In this document: in pieces, positions 27,048-37,969 of the stretch
Layout of the letters: every line of letters starts with the position of its first letter
Numbering within the stretch: position 1 is the stretch's first letter
Assembly: GCF_900094625.1 (NCBI RefSeq)
Contig: NZ_FMAJ01000003.1
Location: 1 to 64,000 of the forward strand
Reading direction: 5' to 3'
DNA length: 64,000 bases
Source of the DNA: Rhizobium aethiopicum
Lineage (GTDB): Bacteria; Pseudomonadota; Alphaproteobacteria; Rhizobiales; Rhizobiaceae
Notes under the pieces: model-generated
Database searches by the model: none
What the model was told of the DNA's origin: nothing
Seen by the model: the letters and a program-made list of their open reading frames with translations, nothing else
Program-made: the position numbers and the translations under genes

Positions 27048-29264
27048 TTATGCCGCCGCCTTCGCCCCCGAATAGGGATCAAACCGTCCGTAAAACGTCT
27101 CGCCCTTGGCGGCCATATCCTTCAGCAGCGACGTCGGCTCGAAATGTCTTCCGTAAGCCGACGCTAGCTTTTCTGCGAGCTCGACGAAAGTCTTGACGCC
27201 CATCCCATCGATATAGCTCAGCGCCCCGCCGGTATAGGGCGCGAAGCCGAAGCCGAGGATTGAGCCGACATCGGCCTCGCGCGGATCGGTGACGATGCCT
27301 TCTTCGACGGCGCGGGCGGCTTCGAGCGCGATGGTGACGAGGAAGCGTTGTTTGAGGACGGCGATATCGATCTCATCGGCCTTCTTCTGCGGGTAGAAGG
27401 TCTTCAGCTCCGGCCAGAGCGACTTCTTCGCCGGTTTCGGCGGGTAATCGTAGAAGCCCTTGGAATTCTTCCGGCCGGAGCGGCCTTCCTTCTCCACCAT
27501 GCGGGAGATCAACTCCATGTGCCTGGGGTCGATTGCTTTTTCGCCGAGATCGGCGACAGTCGCCTTGAGGATTTTCAGCGAGAGGTCGATCGCCACTTCG
27601 TCATTCAAAGCCAGCGGCCCAACCGGCATTCCGGCCATCTTGGCGGCGTTTTCGATCATCGCCGGCGGCACGCCCTCGATCAGCATGTCGTAGCTTTCCG
27701 ACATGTAGCGCAGCACGCAGCGATTGACGAAGAAGCCGCGGGTGTCGTTGACGACGATCGGCGTCTTCTTGATCGCCGCGACATAATCGAGAGCGACGGC
27801 GAGCGCCTTGTCGCCGGTTTCGCCTCCTAGGATTACCTCGGTCAGCATCATCTTTTCGACGGGCGAGAAGAAGTGGATGCCGATGAAATCGGCCGGGCGT
27901 TTGGAATTCTTCGCCAGCCCCGTAATCGGCAGGGTCGAGGTATTGGAGGCGAAGATTGCGCCCTCGGGCAGCACAGCTTCGACCGCCTCGATGACCGCTT
28001 TCTTCACCTCACGATCCTCGAACACCGCCTCGATGACGAGATCGGCATTGGCGAGATCGCCATAATCCGCCGAAGGCGTGATGCGGGAGAGAAGGGCCGC
28101 TGCCTCGTCCTGCGTCAGACGTCCCTTGCCGACAGAATCCTTGACCAGACCTTCGGAAACCGCCTTGCCCTTGGCGGCAGCCTCCATATCGCGGTCGATC
28201 AGCGTCACGGGAATGCCGGCGGCGGCGGTGACATAGGCAATCGAGGCGCCCATGAAGCCGGCGCCGACGACGCCGACATGCTTGAGCTCCGCCTTGGCAA
28301 TGCCGGCCGGGCGGCGGGCGCCCTTGCCGAGCTCTTGCATGGAGATGAACAGCGAACGGATCATCGAGAAGGCTTCGCGGGTCTGCAGCACTTCGGTGAA
28401 ATAACGCTGCTCGACCTTGAGAGCCGTGTCGAACGGCACCTGCAGGCCTTCATAGACGCATTTCAGGATGGCAAGCGCTGCCGGGTAATTGCCCGATGTC
28501 TCGCGGCGCAGGATCGCCGGCGCTGCCGGCCAGAGCTGGGCGGAAGCCGGCGTCCAGATGCCGCCGCCCGGCAGCTTGAAGCCCTTCTCGTCCCAAGGTG
28601 CGACCGGCTTCAGCCCATCCTTGATCATCTGCTTGGCGGCGGCGATCAACTGATCCGGCTCGACCACCTGATGGACGAGGTTCATAGCCTTGGCGCGCGA
28701 GCCGCTCAGCGACTGGCCCGTCGTCATCATCTGCAGCGCGTCCTGGGCATTGGCGAGCCGCGGCACACGCTGGGTGCCGCCGGCGCCGGGGAAAATGCCT
28801 ACCTTGACTTCGGGCAGCGCGATCTTGACGCTCCTGGCATTGGAGGCGACGCGGCCGTGGCAGGCCAGCGACAGTTCGAAAGCGCCGCCCATGCAGGTGC
28901 CGTTGATCGCCGACACCCAGGGCTTGCCCGAGGTTTCGAGTTTGCGGAACAGGCCGCTCATCCGGCCGACCAGACCGAAGAGCGTCTGCACGGCCGTTTC
29001 CGGGCTCTTTGCCTTCTCGTCCTGGTAGGAGCCGAACATCGATTTGATCATCGAAAGATCGGCGCCGCCGGAGAAGGAGGATTTGCCTGATGTGAAGACG
29101 ACACCCTTGACGGCGGCGTCAGCGGTCGTGGCATCGATGATGGCGTTGAGTTCTTCCATCACCTCGGCGGTGAAGACGTTCATCGATTTGCCGGGCATGT
29201 CCCAGGTGATGAGCGCGATGCCGTCGGCGTCGGTTTCGAGCTTGAAATTGGTGTAGCTGCTCAT
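27048..29264 (-). CDS. fadJ: fatty acid oxidation multifunctional protein (3-hydroxyacyl-CoA dehydrogenase / enoyl-CoA hydratase)
   Basis: 738 residues. Residues 1-300 are a crotonase domain ([34 protein letters not shown]). A Rossmann domain begins near 330 ([15 protein letters not shown]), and the dehydrogenase domain has [18 protein letters not shown] with the catalytic His and a C-terminal tandem repeat. It hydrates enoyl-CoA and oxidises L-3-hydroxyacyl-CoA in beta-oxidation. It follows a thiolase and an acyl-CoA dehydrogenase on the same strand, so the three form a complete beta-oxidation operon. FadB and FadJ types are hard to separate. Confidence 0.93.
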   Translation of the reverse strand: MSSYTNFKLETDADGIALITWDMPGKSMNVFTAEVMEELNAIIDATTADAAVKGVVFTSGKSSFSGGADLSMIKSMFGSYQDEKAKSPETAVQTLFGLVGRMSGLFRKLETSGKPWVSAINGTCMGGAFELSLACHGRVASNARSVKIALPEVKVGIFPGAGGTQRVPRLANAQDALQMMTTGQSLSGSRAKAMNLVHQVVEPDQLIAAAKQMIKDGLKPVAPWDEKGFKLPGGGIWTPASAQLWPAAPAILRRETSGNYPAALAILKCVYEGLQVPFDTALKVEQRYFTEVLQTREAFSMIRSLFISMQELGKGARRPAGIAKAELKHVGVVGAGFMGASIAYVTAAAGIPVTLIDRDMEAAAKGKAVSEGLVKDSVGKGRLTQDEAAALLSRITPSADYGDLANADLVIEAVFEDREVKKAVIEAVEAVLPEGAIFASNTSTLPITGLAKNSKRPADFIGIHFFSPVEKMMLTEVILGGETGDKALAVALDYVAAIKKTPIVVNDTRGFFVNRCVLRYMSESYDMLIEGVPPAMIENAAKMAGMPVGPLALNDEVAIDLSLKILKATVADLGEKAIDPRHMELISRMVEKEGRSGRKNSKGFYDYPPKPAKKSLWPELKTFYPQKKADEIDIAVLKQRFLVTIALEAARAVEEGIVTDPREADVGSILGFGFAPYTGGALSYIDGMGVKTFVELAEKLASAYGRHFEPTSLLKDMAAKGETFYGRFDPYSGAKAAA

Positions 29265-29332
29265 TGGGAATTCCTCTCCCTGAATTCTCTTGCGGTGAAG
29301 CCCCTTTCACAGGAAGAGGCTTTTTTCTGCCA

Positions 29333-30541
29333 TCAGACACGTTCGATAACCGTCGCCGTGCCCATGCCGGCGCCGATGCAGAGCGTTACCAGCGCGGTGC
29401 TGAGGTCGCGGCGTTCAAGCTCGTCGAGGACGGTGCCGAGGATCATGGCGCCGGTGGCGCCGAGCGGGTGGCCCATGGCGATCGCACCGCCATTGACGTT
29501 GATCCGGTCGTGGTCGATGTCGAAGGCCTGCATATAGCGCAGTACGACCGCGGCGAAGGCTTCATTCAGCTCGAAGAGGTCGATGTCGGAGAGGCTCATG
29601 CCGGTCCGTTTCAGCAGTTTCTCGGTGACGTCGACCGGCCCGGTCAGCATCAAAGCCGGATCGGAGCCGATATTGGCGAAAGCCTTGATGCGGGCGCGCG
29701 GCTTCATCCCCATGCTTTCACCGCCGGTTTTCGAGCCGAGCAGAACGACACCGGCACCATCGACGATGCCGGAGGAATTGCCGGCGTGGTGGACATAGTT
29801 GATGCGTTCGATCTCGGGATGGGCCTGGATGCCGACGGCCTCGAAGCCACCCATCTCGCCGGGCATCTGGAAGGACGGGTTGAGCGAAGCGAGCGCCTGC
29901 ATATCGGTGCCGGGGCGCATATGCTCATCCTTATCGAGGATCGTCAGGCCATTCTGATCCTTGACCGGGACGACCGATTTGTCGAACCAGCCGTTTTCCC
30001 AGGCGTGGGCGGCGCGCTTCTGGCTCTCGACGGCGTAAGCGTCGACATCGGTTCTGCTGAAGCCGTATTTGGTGGCGATGAGATCGGCCGAGACGCCCTG
30101 CGGCATGAAATAGGCCGGGAAATTCACCGAAGGATCCATGAACCAGGCGCCGCCCGACATGCCGAGGCCGACACGCGACATGCTCTCAACACCGCCTGCG
30201 ATGACGATGTCGTCGGCGCCCTGGGCGATCTTGCCGGCAGCAAAATTGACCGCGTCGAGGCCGGAGGCGCAGAAGCGGGAAATCTGCATGCCCGGCGCCC
30301 TGGTGGAATAACCCGCTTCGAAAGCGGCGGCCTTGGGGATAACGGCGCCGGCATCCATCACCGGGTCGACACAGCCCATGATGATGTCGTCGACGGTGTC
30401 GGTGTCGAGCCCGTTGCGGTCGCGGATCGCTGCAAGCGTCTTGGCGGCGAGCCGGACGGAGGGCACCTCATGCAGGGCGCCGTCCTTCTTGCCGCGGCCA
30501 CGCGGCGTGCGGACGTGATCGTAAATGAAAACCTCGGTCAT
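29333..30541 (-). CDS. fadA: acetyl-CoA C-acyltransferase (thiolase)
   Basis: 402 residues. The nucleophile is Cys91 in [24 protein letters not shown] is conserved, and [18 protein letters not shown] plus [14 protein letters not shown] hold the catalytic His and second Cys. It cleaves 3-ketoacyl-CoA to acetyl-CoA and shortened acyl-CoA, the last step of beta-oxidation. It lies upstream of the FadJ-like gene with 68 bp between, and 200 bp after the acyl-CoA dehydrogenase. Confidence 0.93.
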   Translation of the reverse strand: MTEVFIYDHVRTPRGRGKKDGALHEVPSVRLAAKTLAAIRDRNGLDTDTVDDIIMGCVDPVMDAGAVIPKAAAFEAGYSTRAPGMQISRFCASGLDAVNFAAGKIAQGADDIVIAGGVESMSRVGLGMSGGAWFMDPSVNFPAYFMPQGVSADLIATKYGFSRTDVDAYAVESQKRAAHAWENGWFDKSVVPVKDQNGLTILDKDEHMRPGTDMQALASLNPSFQMPGEMGGFEAVGIQAHPEIERINYVHHAGNSSGIVDGAGVVLLGSKTGGESMGMKPRARIKAFANIGSDPALMLTGPVDVTEKLLKRTGMSLSDIDLFELNEAFAAVVLRYMQAFDIDHDRINVNGGAIAMGHPLGATGAMILGTVLDELERRDLSTALVTLCIGAGMGTATVIERV

Positions 30542-30584
30542 AGTCTCATCTCCCTGGCGGCGCAGCGGCGCCGATGAATTTCAA

Positions 30585-30733
30585 CTCCCCTTCTCCCCGG
30601 GGGAGAAAGTGGCCGACGATCGGATGATGGGCGGCTCGCAGAACACTCGGCCTTGCTTGCACTCGGCCTTTCGCTGCTTCGTCGCTTACCCCTCATCTCC
30701 TCCGGACATCTTCTCCCCGCTGGGGAGAAGGGG
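30585..30733. repeat. Composite palindromic element between acyl-CoA dehydrogenase and thiolase genes
   Basis: Two hairpins, CTTCTCCCC/GGGGAGAA-type at about 30590-30606 and 30712-30730, border a spacer of about 110 bases. The TTCTCCCC...GGGGAGAA pattern is common between rhizobial genes. It occupies the gap inside a likely operon and may affect mRNA processing. Confidence 0.65.
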
Positions 30734-30741
30734 GATTCGTC

Positions 30742-32538
30742 TCAGAATGCTTCCGCGGCCAGTTCCATCATCGTGTCGGCGCCCGCTTCGATGCGGGCCT
30801 TACGAAGGGCGGTTTCCGGCATGATCCGCTCCATGAAGAATCTCGCGGTGATCAGCTTGTTCTTCAGGTAATCCTCGCGGTCTCCACCGCTGGATGCAAG
30901 GCCGTCCTCAGCGGCTTTCGCCATCTTCGCCCACATATAGCCGAGAACGACAAGGCCGAAGAGATGCATGTAGTCGGTCGAGCCGGCGCCGGCATTGTCG
31001 GGCTTGGCCATGGCGTTCTGCATGAACCACATGGTCGCGCCCTGGACATCGTTCAAGCCCTTCTTCAGATGCTTGGTGAAGAAGGAAAGCTTTTCGTCGC
31101 TGCGGTTCTCCTCGCAGAAATCGCCGATTTCCTTGAAGAGCGCCATGGCGGCGCGGCCGCCGTTCAGAGCGAGCTTGCGGCCGACGAGATCGAGCGCCTG
31201 AATGCCGTTGGCGCCTTCGTAGATCATGGCGATGCGGGCATCGCGGACATACTGGCTCATGCCGTGCTCTTCGATATAGCCGTGGCCGCCGAACACCTGC
31301 TGGGCCATGACGGTGTGATCGAAGCCCTTGTCGGTCATCACGCCCTTGAGGATCGGGGTGACGAGGCCGAGGACATCGTCGGCAGTCTGGCGCTCCTTCT
31401 CGTCGGTGGCGCGGTGGGCGATATCCGACTTCAGCGCGGTCCACAGCAGGAAGGCGCGGCCGGCCTCGTTGAAGGCTCGGATGGTCATCAGCGTCCGGCG
31501 GATATCGGGATGGACTATGATCGGATCGGCCTTCTTGTCGGGCGCCTTCGGACCGGAGAGCGAACGGCCCTGGATGCGGTCGCGGGCATAGCTCGCAGCG
31601 TTCTGATAGGCGATCTCGGAAATGGCGATGCCCTGCAGGCCGACCATCAGGCGGGCCTCGTTCATCATCACGAACATGGCATTGAGGCCGCGGTTTTCGG
31701 CGCCGATCAGGAAACCCGTCGCCTCGTCATAGTTCATGACGCAGGTGGCGTTGCCGTGAATGCCCATCTTGTGTTCGATCGCGCCGCAGGTGACGGCGTT
31801 GCGGTCGCCGAGGGCGCCGTCCTTGCCGACCAGGAATTTCGGGACGATGAAGAGCGAAATGCCCTTGGTGCCTTCGGGCGCACCCTCGATGCGGGCCAGC
31901 ACAAGATGGACGATGTTATCAGTCAGGTCGTGCTCGCCGGCGGAGATGAAGATCTTCTGGCCAGATATTTTATAGCTGCCGTCCGCCTGCGGCACCGCCC
32001 TGGTGCGCAGCATGCCGAGATCGGTGCCGCAATGCGGCTCGGTCAGGTTCATCGTGCCGGACCAGGAGCCGTCGACCATCTTCGGCAGATAGTTGCTCTT
32101 CTGCTCATCGGTGCCGTGGACGAGGATCGCGGCGATCGCGCCCTGCGTCAGGCCGGGATACATCATCAGCGACATGTTGGCGGCCGAGGTATATTCGCCG
32201 ACGGCGGTATGCAGCGTATAAGGAAGGCCCTGGCCGCCGAATTCCTCGGGCACAGCAAGGCCGATCCAGCCGCCGTCGCGATAGGCCTTATAAGCCTCCG
32301 TGAAGCCCTTCGGCGTCGTGACGCTGGCGTCGTCGTGACGCCTGCAGCCTTCCTGATCGCCGGAATAATTGACGGGAAAGAGAACTTCTTCGGCAACCTT
32401 GGCCGCTTCCCCGAGGATCGCCTCGATCATATCGGGCGTCGCGTCGGCAAAACCGGGAAGGTTGTTGTAGCGTTCGAGGCCCAGCACGTCGTTCAGGACG
32501 AAGAGTGTATCGTTCACCGGGGCCTTGTAGACTGGCAT
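30742..32538 (-). CDS. acyl-CoA dehydrogenase
   Basis: 598 residues, the long FadE-like form of the acyl-CoA dehydrogenase family. The N-terminal [19 protein letters not shown], the central [17 protein letters not shown] flavin-binding region and the C-terminal [20 protein letters not shown] with the catalytic Glu in YEG are all present. It makes the trans-2-enoyl-CoA double bond in the first step of beta-oxidation, reducing FAD. It is the first gene of the operon and has a 22-bp inverted repeat 60 bp upstream (32601-32622), a likely regulator site. Confidence 0.93.
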   Translation of the reverse strand: MPVYKAPVNDTLFVLNDVLGLERYNNLPGFADATPDMIEAILGEAAKVAEEVLFPVNYSGDQEGCRRHDDASVTTPKGFTEAYKAYRDGGWIGLAVPEEFGGQGLPYTLHTAVGEYTSAANMSLMMYPGLTQGAIAAILVHGTDEQKSNYLPKMVDGSWSGTMNLTEPHCGTDLGMLRTRAVPQADGSYKISGQKIFISAGEHDLTDNIVHLVLARIEGAPEGTKGISLFIVPKFLVGKDGALGDRNAVTCGAIEHKMGIHGNATCVMNYDEATGFLIGAENRGLNAMFVMMNEARLMVGLQGIAISEIAYQNAASYARDRIQGRSLSGPKAPDKKADPIIVHPDIRRTLMTIRAFNEAGRAFLLWTALKSDIAHRATDEKERQTADDVLGLVTPILKGVMTDKGFDHTVMAQQVFGGHGYIEEHGMSQYVRDARIAMIYEGANGIQALDLVGRKLALNGGRAAMALFKEIGDFCEENRSDEKLSFFTKHLKKGLNDVQGATMWFMQNAMAKPDNAGAGSTDYMHLFGLVVLGYMWAKMAKAAEDGLASSGGDREDYLKNKLITARFFMERIMPETALRKARIEAGADTMMELAAEAF

Positions 32539-32600
32539 CTCTCAAATTCCTCCCATTCGGATGACCGGATCGCCGGCCTAGGCAACCGTCTTACAAAATA

Positions 32601-32622
32601 TTGACGTTTGCGTAAACGTCAA
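32601..32622. promoter_or_regulatory. 22-bp inverted repeat upstream of the beta-oxidation operon
   Basis: TTGACGTTT-GCGT-AAACGTCAA has perfect 9-base arms. It lies 63 bp before the ATG of the acyl-CoA dehydrogenase gene, in the divergent gap with the glycosylase gene. The TTGACGTT/AACGTCAA half-site resembles sites of regulators of fatty-acid and branched-chain acid degradation such as LiuR; this identification is unproven. No regulator gene lies next to it. Confidence 0.65.
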
Positions 32623-32777
32623 ATTTTGCATCTCGATCAGCTTCTCATGAAAAAATTCCAGAGCGCGAATCCGCAAGCCGTGATTGCGGAGGCAGCAGAC
32701 GTCATCTCATCTTCCTTGTCCATTGGGGAATGGCGTATAAGTGCAAGCATCTTTCACTATGCATCGGGTGGGCCGGC

Positions 32778-33461
32778 ATGATCAGTTTCGAGGCGATAAG
32801 GCAGCGCGCGGAGGAACGAAAAGGCGGAGCGGCAGCCCTCCAGGCCCTGCTGCAGAACCACCGGCCGGATCCCCACCGGCTGCGCACCATGCCCGACGAC
32901 CGCATCCTGGCCGACATGAGCCGTCGCATCTTCTACAGCGGCTTCGTGCAGAAGGTGATCGATTCGAAATGGCCCGGCTTCGAGGCGGCCTTTTCCGGCT
33001 TCGACCCGGCGGCGCTGAATATCGCCCCCGACGATTACTGGCACGAACTGACGTCGGACGAGCGGATCATCCGCAACGGCGCGAAAATCATGTCGGTTCG
33101 CGCCAATGCCGCTTTCGTCAGAGAGTTGGCGAACGAATACGGCAGCGCCGGCGCCTTCTTCGCCGACTGGCCGCGAGAGGACCAGATCGGCCTTCTCGAC
33201 CTGTTGAGCAAACGCGGCAGCCGGCTCGGCGGCATGACCGGCCAATATTTGCTGCGCGGCATCGGCCGTGACAGCTTCGTCGCCACGCTCGATGTGCTCG
33301 CCTGCCTGAGATCGGCCGGCGTACCGCTCTCCTCCTCCGGCACGACGAAGAAGGATCAGCAGTTGATCCAAAAGGTCTTCAACGACTGGGCCGAGGAGAC
33401 TGGCCTTTCCTTCATCCACCTCTCCCGCATCAGCGCCTATTCGATCGACGCGGCGCGCTAA
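32778..33461 (+). CDS. DNA-3-methyladenine glycosylase I-like protein
   Basis: 227 residues from the ATG of MISFEAIRQRAEERKG; an ATG 16 codons upstream is less likely. The arrangement of helices (YSGFVQKVIDSKWPGFEAAF, DERIIRNGAKIMSVRANA) resembles the Tag family. Tag excises 3-methyladenine from alkylated DNA in base excision repair. The zinc-binding residues of classic Tag were not all identified, so it may be a divergent or inactive member. It is a single gene, divergent from the acyl-CoA dehydrogenase. Confidence 0.72.
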   Translation: MISFEAIRQRAEERKGGAAALQALLQNHRPDPHRLRTMPDDRILADMSRRIFYSGFVQKVIDSKWPGFEAAFSGFDPAALNIAPDDYWHELTSDERIIRNGAKIMSVRANAAFVRELANEYGSAGAFFADWPREDQIGLLDLLSKRGSRLGGMTGQYLLRGIGRDSFVATLDVLACLRSAGVPLSSSGTTKKDQQLIQKVFNDWAEETGLSFIHLSRISAYSIDAAR

Positions 33462-33800
33462 AAATTCCGGCCGGGCGATGACTAGCCGATCCGGCGAATC
33501 TCACGGCAATTGCCGCCGAAACCGGCCTTTTGAATGCAACCGTTAAAAAATTCTCATCGATATTAACGGCTTGTTTACCACGTTTCGTGAAAGGTGCGGA
33601 TTGAGCCGTAGTGATCCGCATTCCTTTTCCCAGTCTCGCGTTTCCCAAGGATGCCGCTACATCGTTCAGCGTGAGGAAAGTCTAATTGGCTATCTTCTTA
33701 TGGATGATGCGCTCCGGTTCGGGTGAAAGCGCGGACCACAGACGGAAAAGCCACGGATCGAGCTCTGACGAGAGGTCGAGCAGTCGAAGCGAGCAAGAAG

Positions 33801-36800
33801 ATGAACGGATCGCGATCAAATCCTTCCCGACAGTCCGACAGGACCTCGCTCGATGCGCTGAACCGCACGATCGAAGGGCTAGAGGCGCGGATCGAAGGGC
33901 TGATGGGCAGCGGGCGCGATCAGCGGCCGCGCCCGACAACGGCCGAACGTGACCCGTACGCGGCCTCCAATGCGCCGCGCCCTACCCGAGCGCCGCTCGA
34001 GCCGCGGCCGGATCCGCTGGCGGAAATCCGCCAGCGCCAGCGCGCATTGGAAGCGGGCCGCGAACGCCCCTATGGGCGCGAGCAGGCCACCCAGCTGCGC
34101 GACCCCGCACCGCGCGCCGCCGCGCCACTCGCCCCCCCTGCCTCGCGCGCCGGCGACGACACGATGACCGAGATCGCCCAGGCGCTCGTCAACCTGCGCC
34201 AGGACCTGAAGCGCGACATTTCCGAGGGCGTGACCCGCGAGATGAACGCGCTGCGCGCCGAACTGCGCGAGATCAGGGCGACTGCCGGAGACAACCGTTT
34301 CGCCGACGACATCCGCGCCGACATGAACCGCCTTGCCCAGAGCATCAGCCAGCTGACCGGCCGCTCGAGCGGGCCGGAGGCCGCCGGCCTGCGCGAAGAT
34401 TTCGAGGAGCTGCGATCGCTGATGGACGGGCTGGCGCGCGAGGAATCGCTGCGCCACATGGAAAACCGCTGGGACGGCGTCGAGAACCGGCTTGCCGCAC
34501 TCGATACCGAGGGGCTGCAGCAAGAGCTCGTTTCGCTGGCCTACCGGCTCGACGACATCAAGCGCCATATCGGCGGCATGGGCGAAAGCCCCGCCGTTCG
34601 GGCCCTGGAAGACAAACTGATCGCCATCGCCACGGCGATGGAGCAGTTCGGCAACATGATCCAGCCGCATGACCGGGTCATGTCCGAGCAGTTTGCCGCC
34701 ATGGACATGCGGCTCGACGAGATCAGCCGGGCGATCGCGGCAAGCGGACGCGCCGCCGCCGGCAACGATCCGACGCTGATGCAGCGGCTGGAAAGCCGGC
34801 TTTCGTCGCTCGCCGACCAGATTGACGTGATGAGCCATGATGCGGCCAGCCGGACGACGCCGGACGACGAGCTGGCGATGCGGCTTGAGGCGCTGACGGA
34901 ACGTGTCGAAGAGCTGACCAAGGCGGAATCCACCTCGCGGCTCGACGAGCGGCTGGAACAGCTTTCCTACCTGTTGGAGCGCACGCAGAAGGCGGCCGCC
35001 CAACCGGACCTCACCGGACCGCTTTCCGACATCTCCCGCAAGATCGACGCGCTCGAGAACGGCGCCGTCAACGACGTACTGGCCCAACGGCTCGATTATC
35101 TTGCCCGGCGCATCGACGAGATGGCCTATCAGCAGCCGTCACCGGCCGCAGCGATCGACGACGGCGCCTTTCAGCGTCTCGAGGGACGGCTGAGCGATAT
35201 CGCCGCCCGGCTTGAGGAGAGCACCGCAGCGGCGCCCACCGATCCGCGCGCGCTGAAGAACCTCGAAGACCAGATCGCCAATCTTTCGGCGCTGATGAGC
35301 CAGCCGCGCGAAAACGCTGAAATCCCGGCGGATCTCGACCGGCGCATGGGCGCGATCGAAGATTATATGGCGACAAGCGACGAATATATCATCGAGGCAG
35401 CGCGGCAGGCGGCGGAAGCCGTCGTCGAGGCCTATTCACGCAATGGCGGGCTGCAGGGCGTCGTGCCCGCCGCCGACATGTCGGCGCTGACGGCGATGGC
35501 CGAGGATCTGCGCCATCTCGAGGATATCAGCCGCGACAGCGAAGAGCGCACGCACAAGACCTTCAAGGCGCTGCACGAGACGCTGGTCCATATCGCCGAC
35601 CGTCTCGACGGCATGGAAGAGCGCGGACGGCCAGTCGCCCAGATGCCGGTGGCCGACGTCGATTTCGATGTCGACCCTTACGCGCTGATCGTGGCCGAAG
35701 CCGCCCGGACGCCGGATGAGGCCCCGGCGGCGAAAGCCTCTCCGGTCATCCGCACGGCAGAGGTGGCGGCGGAACCTGCCGCCGCTGCCATGAGCGCAAC
35801 GAGCGCAATCGCCATCGAAGCCGCAACACGGACGCCGGAGGCAGCGACACCGGCGCCGGCAAAAACCAGCCTGCTCGCCAGTCTCGGCAAGCGGCTGCGG
35901 CCCGGCAAGAAAGCCGAGGCGCGGACGAACGAACGACCGGTGATCGACCCCTCGCCGTCGATCGATCCCGCCGACGTCGTAACGACGGACGCGGCCAACG
36001 AACTGCTCGAGCCGGGCTCCGGCGCACCTGACGTCAAGAAGATCCTGGAACGGGTGCGCGCCAGCCAGAGCGCTCAACGCGGCAAACCTGCCGTCGAGAC
36101 CAATCGCGCCGACTACATCGCGGCTGCGCGCCGGGCGGCACAGGCAGCCGCAATGGAAGTGGACGCCAATTCGAAGCAGGCGGCAGCCAGGGCCGAGAAG
36201 AAGGCCGCGAATGCCGACAAGGCCAACAAGACTGATAAGGCGGGCAAGATCAGCGCCTTTTCGCGCTATCGCCGGCCGATCCTTCTCGCCGTCGGCGCCG
36301 TGCTGCTCGCCATCATGGCCTTTCCGCTCGCCCGGACGCTGACGAGCGGCGAGCCGGCGCCGCAGCCGGCGGAAGTGTCTGCGCTGACGGGAGCGGCCGA
36401 AAATCCGTCGCCGGCCTTGCCGGAAGCGACGCCCGCGCAGCCGGACGGCACTGCGGAAACGAACGCTCCCGCAGCGGCGGCGACGCCTCGGGCCGCCGAA
36501 CCGGCGCAACCGGACGCAACTCCGCCGGTTGCCGGCGAACCTCTGACCGATGCGGCGCCCCTCGACGGCGAAGGGGCTGCAACCCTTGCCCCCACCGGCT
36601 CGTCCAACGCAATGCAGGAAACATCGAGCTTCACCAGCCCGACCGTAACGCCCTCCGCGCCGCCGCAAGGCGCCATCACCATTCCAGACACCGTGCAACC
36701 GAAATCGCTTGCCGATGCGGCGCAGGGCGGCGACGCGCTGGCACTGTTCGAGATCGGCGCGCGCTATTCGGACGGCCGCAACGGCATGACCGTCGATCAG

Positions 36801-37550
36801 AAACAGGCCGCAGGCTGGTACCAGCTTTCAGCCGGGAAGGGTTTTGCCCCGGCGCAATATCGGCTCGGCAGCATGTACGAGAAGGGCAACGGCGTCGAAC
36901 GCGACATCAACAAGGCGAAGGGCTTTTACGAACAGGCGGCGAACCAGGGCAATGCCAGCGCCATGCACAATCTCGCCGTCCTCTACGCCTCTGGCGCACT
37001 CGGCCAGCAGGATTATGCGACGGCGGCCTCGTGGTTCACCAAGGCCGCCAACCTCGGCATCACCGACAGCCAGTTCAACCTGGCAATCCTCTGCGCCCGC
37101 GGCAACGGCGTTCCGGCCGATCTCGAAGAATCTTACAAGTGGTTCGCGATCGCTGCCAAGGCCGGCGACAAGGATGCCGCGCAGAAGCGCGACGAAGTGG
37201 CCAACGCCATGAAGCCCGACCAGCTCGACCGAGCGCGCGCCAAGGCCGACCTCTGGAAGCCGCAGCCCCTCGACCACCGGGCCAACGGCATCGACATCCC
37301 CGACGAATGGGCGGGCACGGGCGTGAAGACGGCAACCGTCGACATGAAGAAGGCGATCCGCAACATCCAGGCGATCCTCAACAATAACGGCTTCGACGCC
37401 GGCGTGCCGGACGGCGAAATGGGCGCAAAGACCGTGACCGCGATCAAGAGCTTTCAGAAGTCGATCGGCCAGGAACCGGACGGTAAGGTGACGGACGCGA
37501 CCGTGAAGGCATTGCTCCAGCACAACAAGCAGAGTGCCAAGGCGATCTGA
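33801..37550 (+). CDS. PodJ-like polarity/localisation factor with Sel1 repeats and peptidoglycan-binding domain
   Basis: About 1249 residues. The first 750 are rich in Glu, Arg and Leu and form long coiled coils (SLDALNRTIEGLEARIEGLM; repeated LEERL-like heptads), with Ala/Pro-rich linkers. A single membrane span is at about 822-843 (ILLAVGAVLLAIMAF). The periplasmic part has Sel1-like repeats (about 970-1140: ALFEIGARYSDG, AQYRLGSMYEKG, AMHNLAVLYASG) and a C-terminal peptidoglycan-binding domain. This is the PodJ plan, which marks a cell pole. Family members begin near the ATG at 33801; a GTG at 33723 is possible. Confidence 0.9.
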   Translation: MNGSRSNPSRQSDRTSLDALNRTIEGLEARIEGLMGSGRDQRPRPTTAERDPYAASNAPRPTRAPLEPRPDPLAEIRQRQRALEAGRERPYGREQATQLRDPAPRAAAPLAPPASRAGDDTMTEIAQALVNLRQDLKRDISEGVTREMNALRAELREIRATAGDNRFADDIRADMNRLAQSISQLTGRSSGPEAAGLREDFEELRSLMDGLAREESLRHMENRWDGVENRLAALDTEGLQQELVSLAYRLDDIKRHIGGMGESPAVRALEDKLIAIATAMEQFGNMIQPHDRVMSEQFAAMDMRLDEISRAIAASGRAAAGNDPTLMQRLESRLSSLADQIDVMSHDAASRTTPDDELAMRLEALTERVEELTKAESTSRLDERLEQLSYLLERTQKAAAQPDLTGPLSDISRKIDALENGAVNDVLAQRLDYLARRIDEMAYQQPSPAAAIDDGAFQRLEGRLSDIAARLEESTAAAPTDPRALKNLEDQIANLSALMSQPRENAEIPADLDRRMGAIEDYMATSDEYIIEAARQAAEAVVEAYSRNGGLQGVVPAADMSALTAMAEDLRHLEDISRDSEERTHKTFKALHETLVHIADRLDGMEERGRPVAQMPVADVDFDVDPYALIVAEAARTPDEAPAAKASPVIRTAEVAAEPAAAAMSATSAIAIEAATRTPEAATPAPAKTSLLASLGKRLRPGKKAEARTNERPVIDPSPSIDPADVVTTDAANELLEPGSGAPDVKKILERVRASQSAQRGKPAVETNRADYIAAARRAAQAAAMEVDANSKQAAARAEKKAANADKANKTDKAGKISAFSRYRRPILLAVGAVLLAIMAFPLARTLTSGEPAPQPAEVSALTGAAENPSPALPEATPAQPDGTAETNAPAAAATPRAAEPAQPDATPPVAGEPLTDAAPLDGEGAATLAPTGSSNAMQETSSFTSPTVTPSAPPQGAITIPDTVQPKSLADAAQGGDALALFEIGARYSDGRNGMTVDQKQAAGWYQLSAGKGFAPAQYRLGSMYEKGNGVERDINKAKGFYEQAANQGNASAMHNLAVLYASGALGQQDYATAASWFTKAANLGITDSQFNLAILCARGNGVPADLEESYKWFAIAAKAGDKDAAQKRDEVANAMKPDQLDRARAKADLWKPQPLDHRANGIDIPDEWAGTGVKTATVDMKKAIRNIQAILNNNGFDAGVPDGEMGAKTVTAIKSFQKSIGQEPDGKVTDATVKALLQHNKQSAKAI

Positions 37551-37582
37551 GGCGTCGATTCAACGCGGAGATTGGCGAAACC

Positions 37583-37722
37583 TGCCCCTCATCCGGCTGC
37601 CGCCACCTTCTGCCCGTAAAGGGGCGAAGGGAATATTCCGCACCGGTTCCTCAATCTCGACGTTGCGTTTGGCACGTCCCCTCGCCCCGCTTTTACGGGG
37701 AGAGGGTTTGGGTGAGGGGCAA
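37583..37722. repeat. RIME-like composite intergenic element, copy 2
   Basis: Left part GCCCCTCATCCGGCTGCCGC, a spacer, then GTCCCCTCGCCCCG-TTTTA-CGGGGAGAGGGTTTGGGTGAGGGGC. It repeats the order of parts in the element at 9352-9522. It fills the start of the 419-bp gap between the PodJ-like gene and the permease; nothing else was recognised in that gap. Confidence 0.7.
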
Positions 37723-37969
37723 CCATCGCCGCCTTCGCGGCGCACTGCCGCAAGCTTTTCTGAATTTTTCCCACCCTCGTCACAAAACCCGAAAAAAGCC
37801 CGATTATGCCGGACATATCGATCCGCGCATCGCCGAATCTCCTGCCATCGATCTCCATCAATCGGGGCCGATCGAAAGCCTCTGGCAACGATTTCACAGT
37901 ATGATGTGCATTCGAACGGGGACGTGACAGAAACCGCCCGGCAGGAGCGGTCATCATTCGGGGTCGGTT

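Noticed and set aside
35436..36698. Minus-strand frame of 420 codons inside the PodJ-like gene
   Set aside because: It has an Arg/Gly-rich artificial composition, no ribosome site, and mirrors the Ala-rich coding of the real gene.
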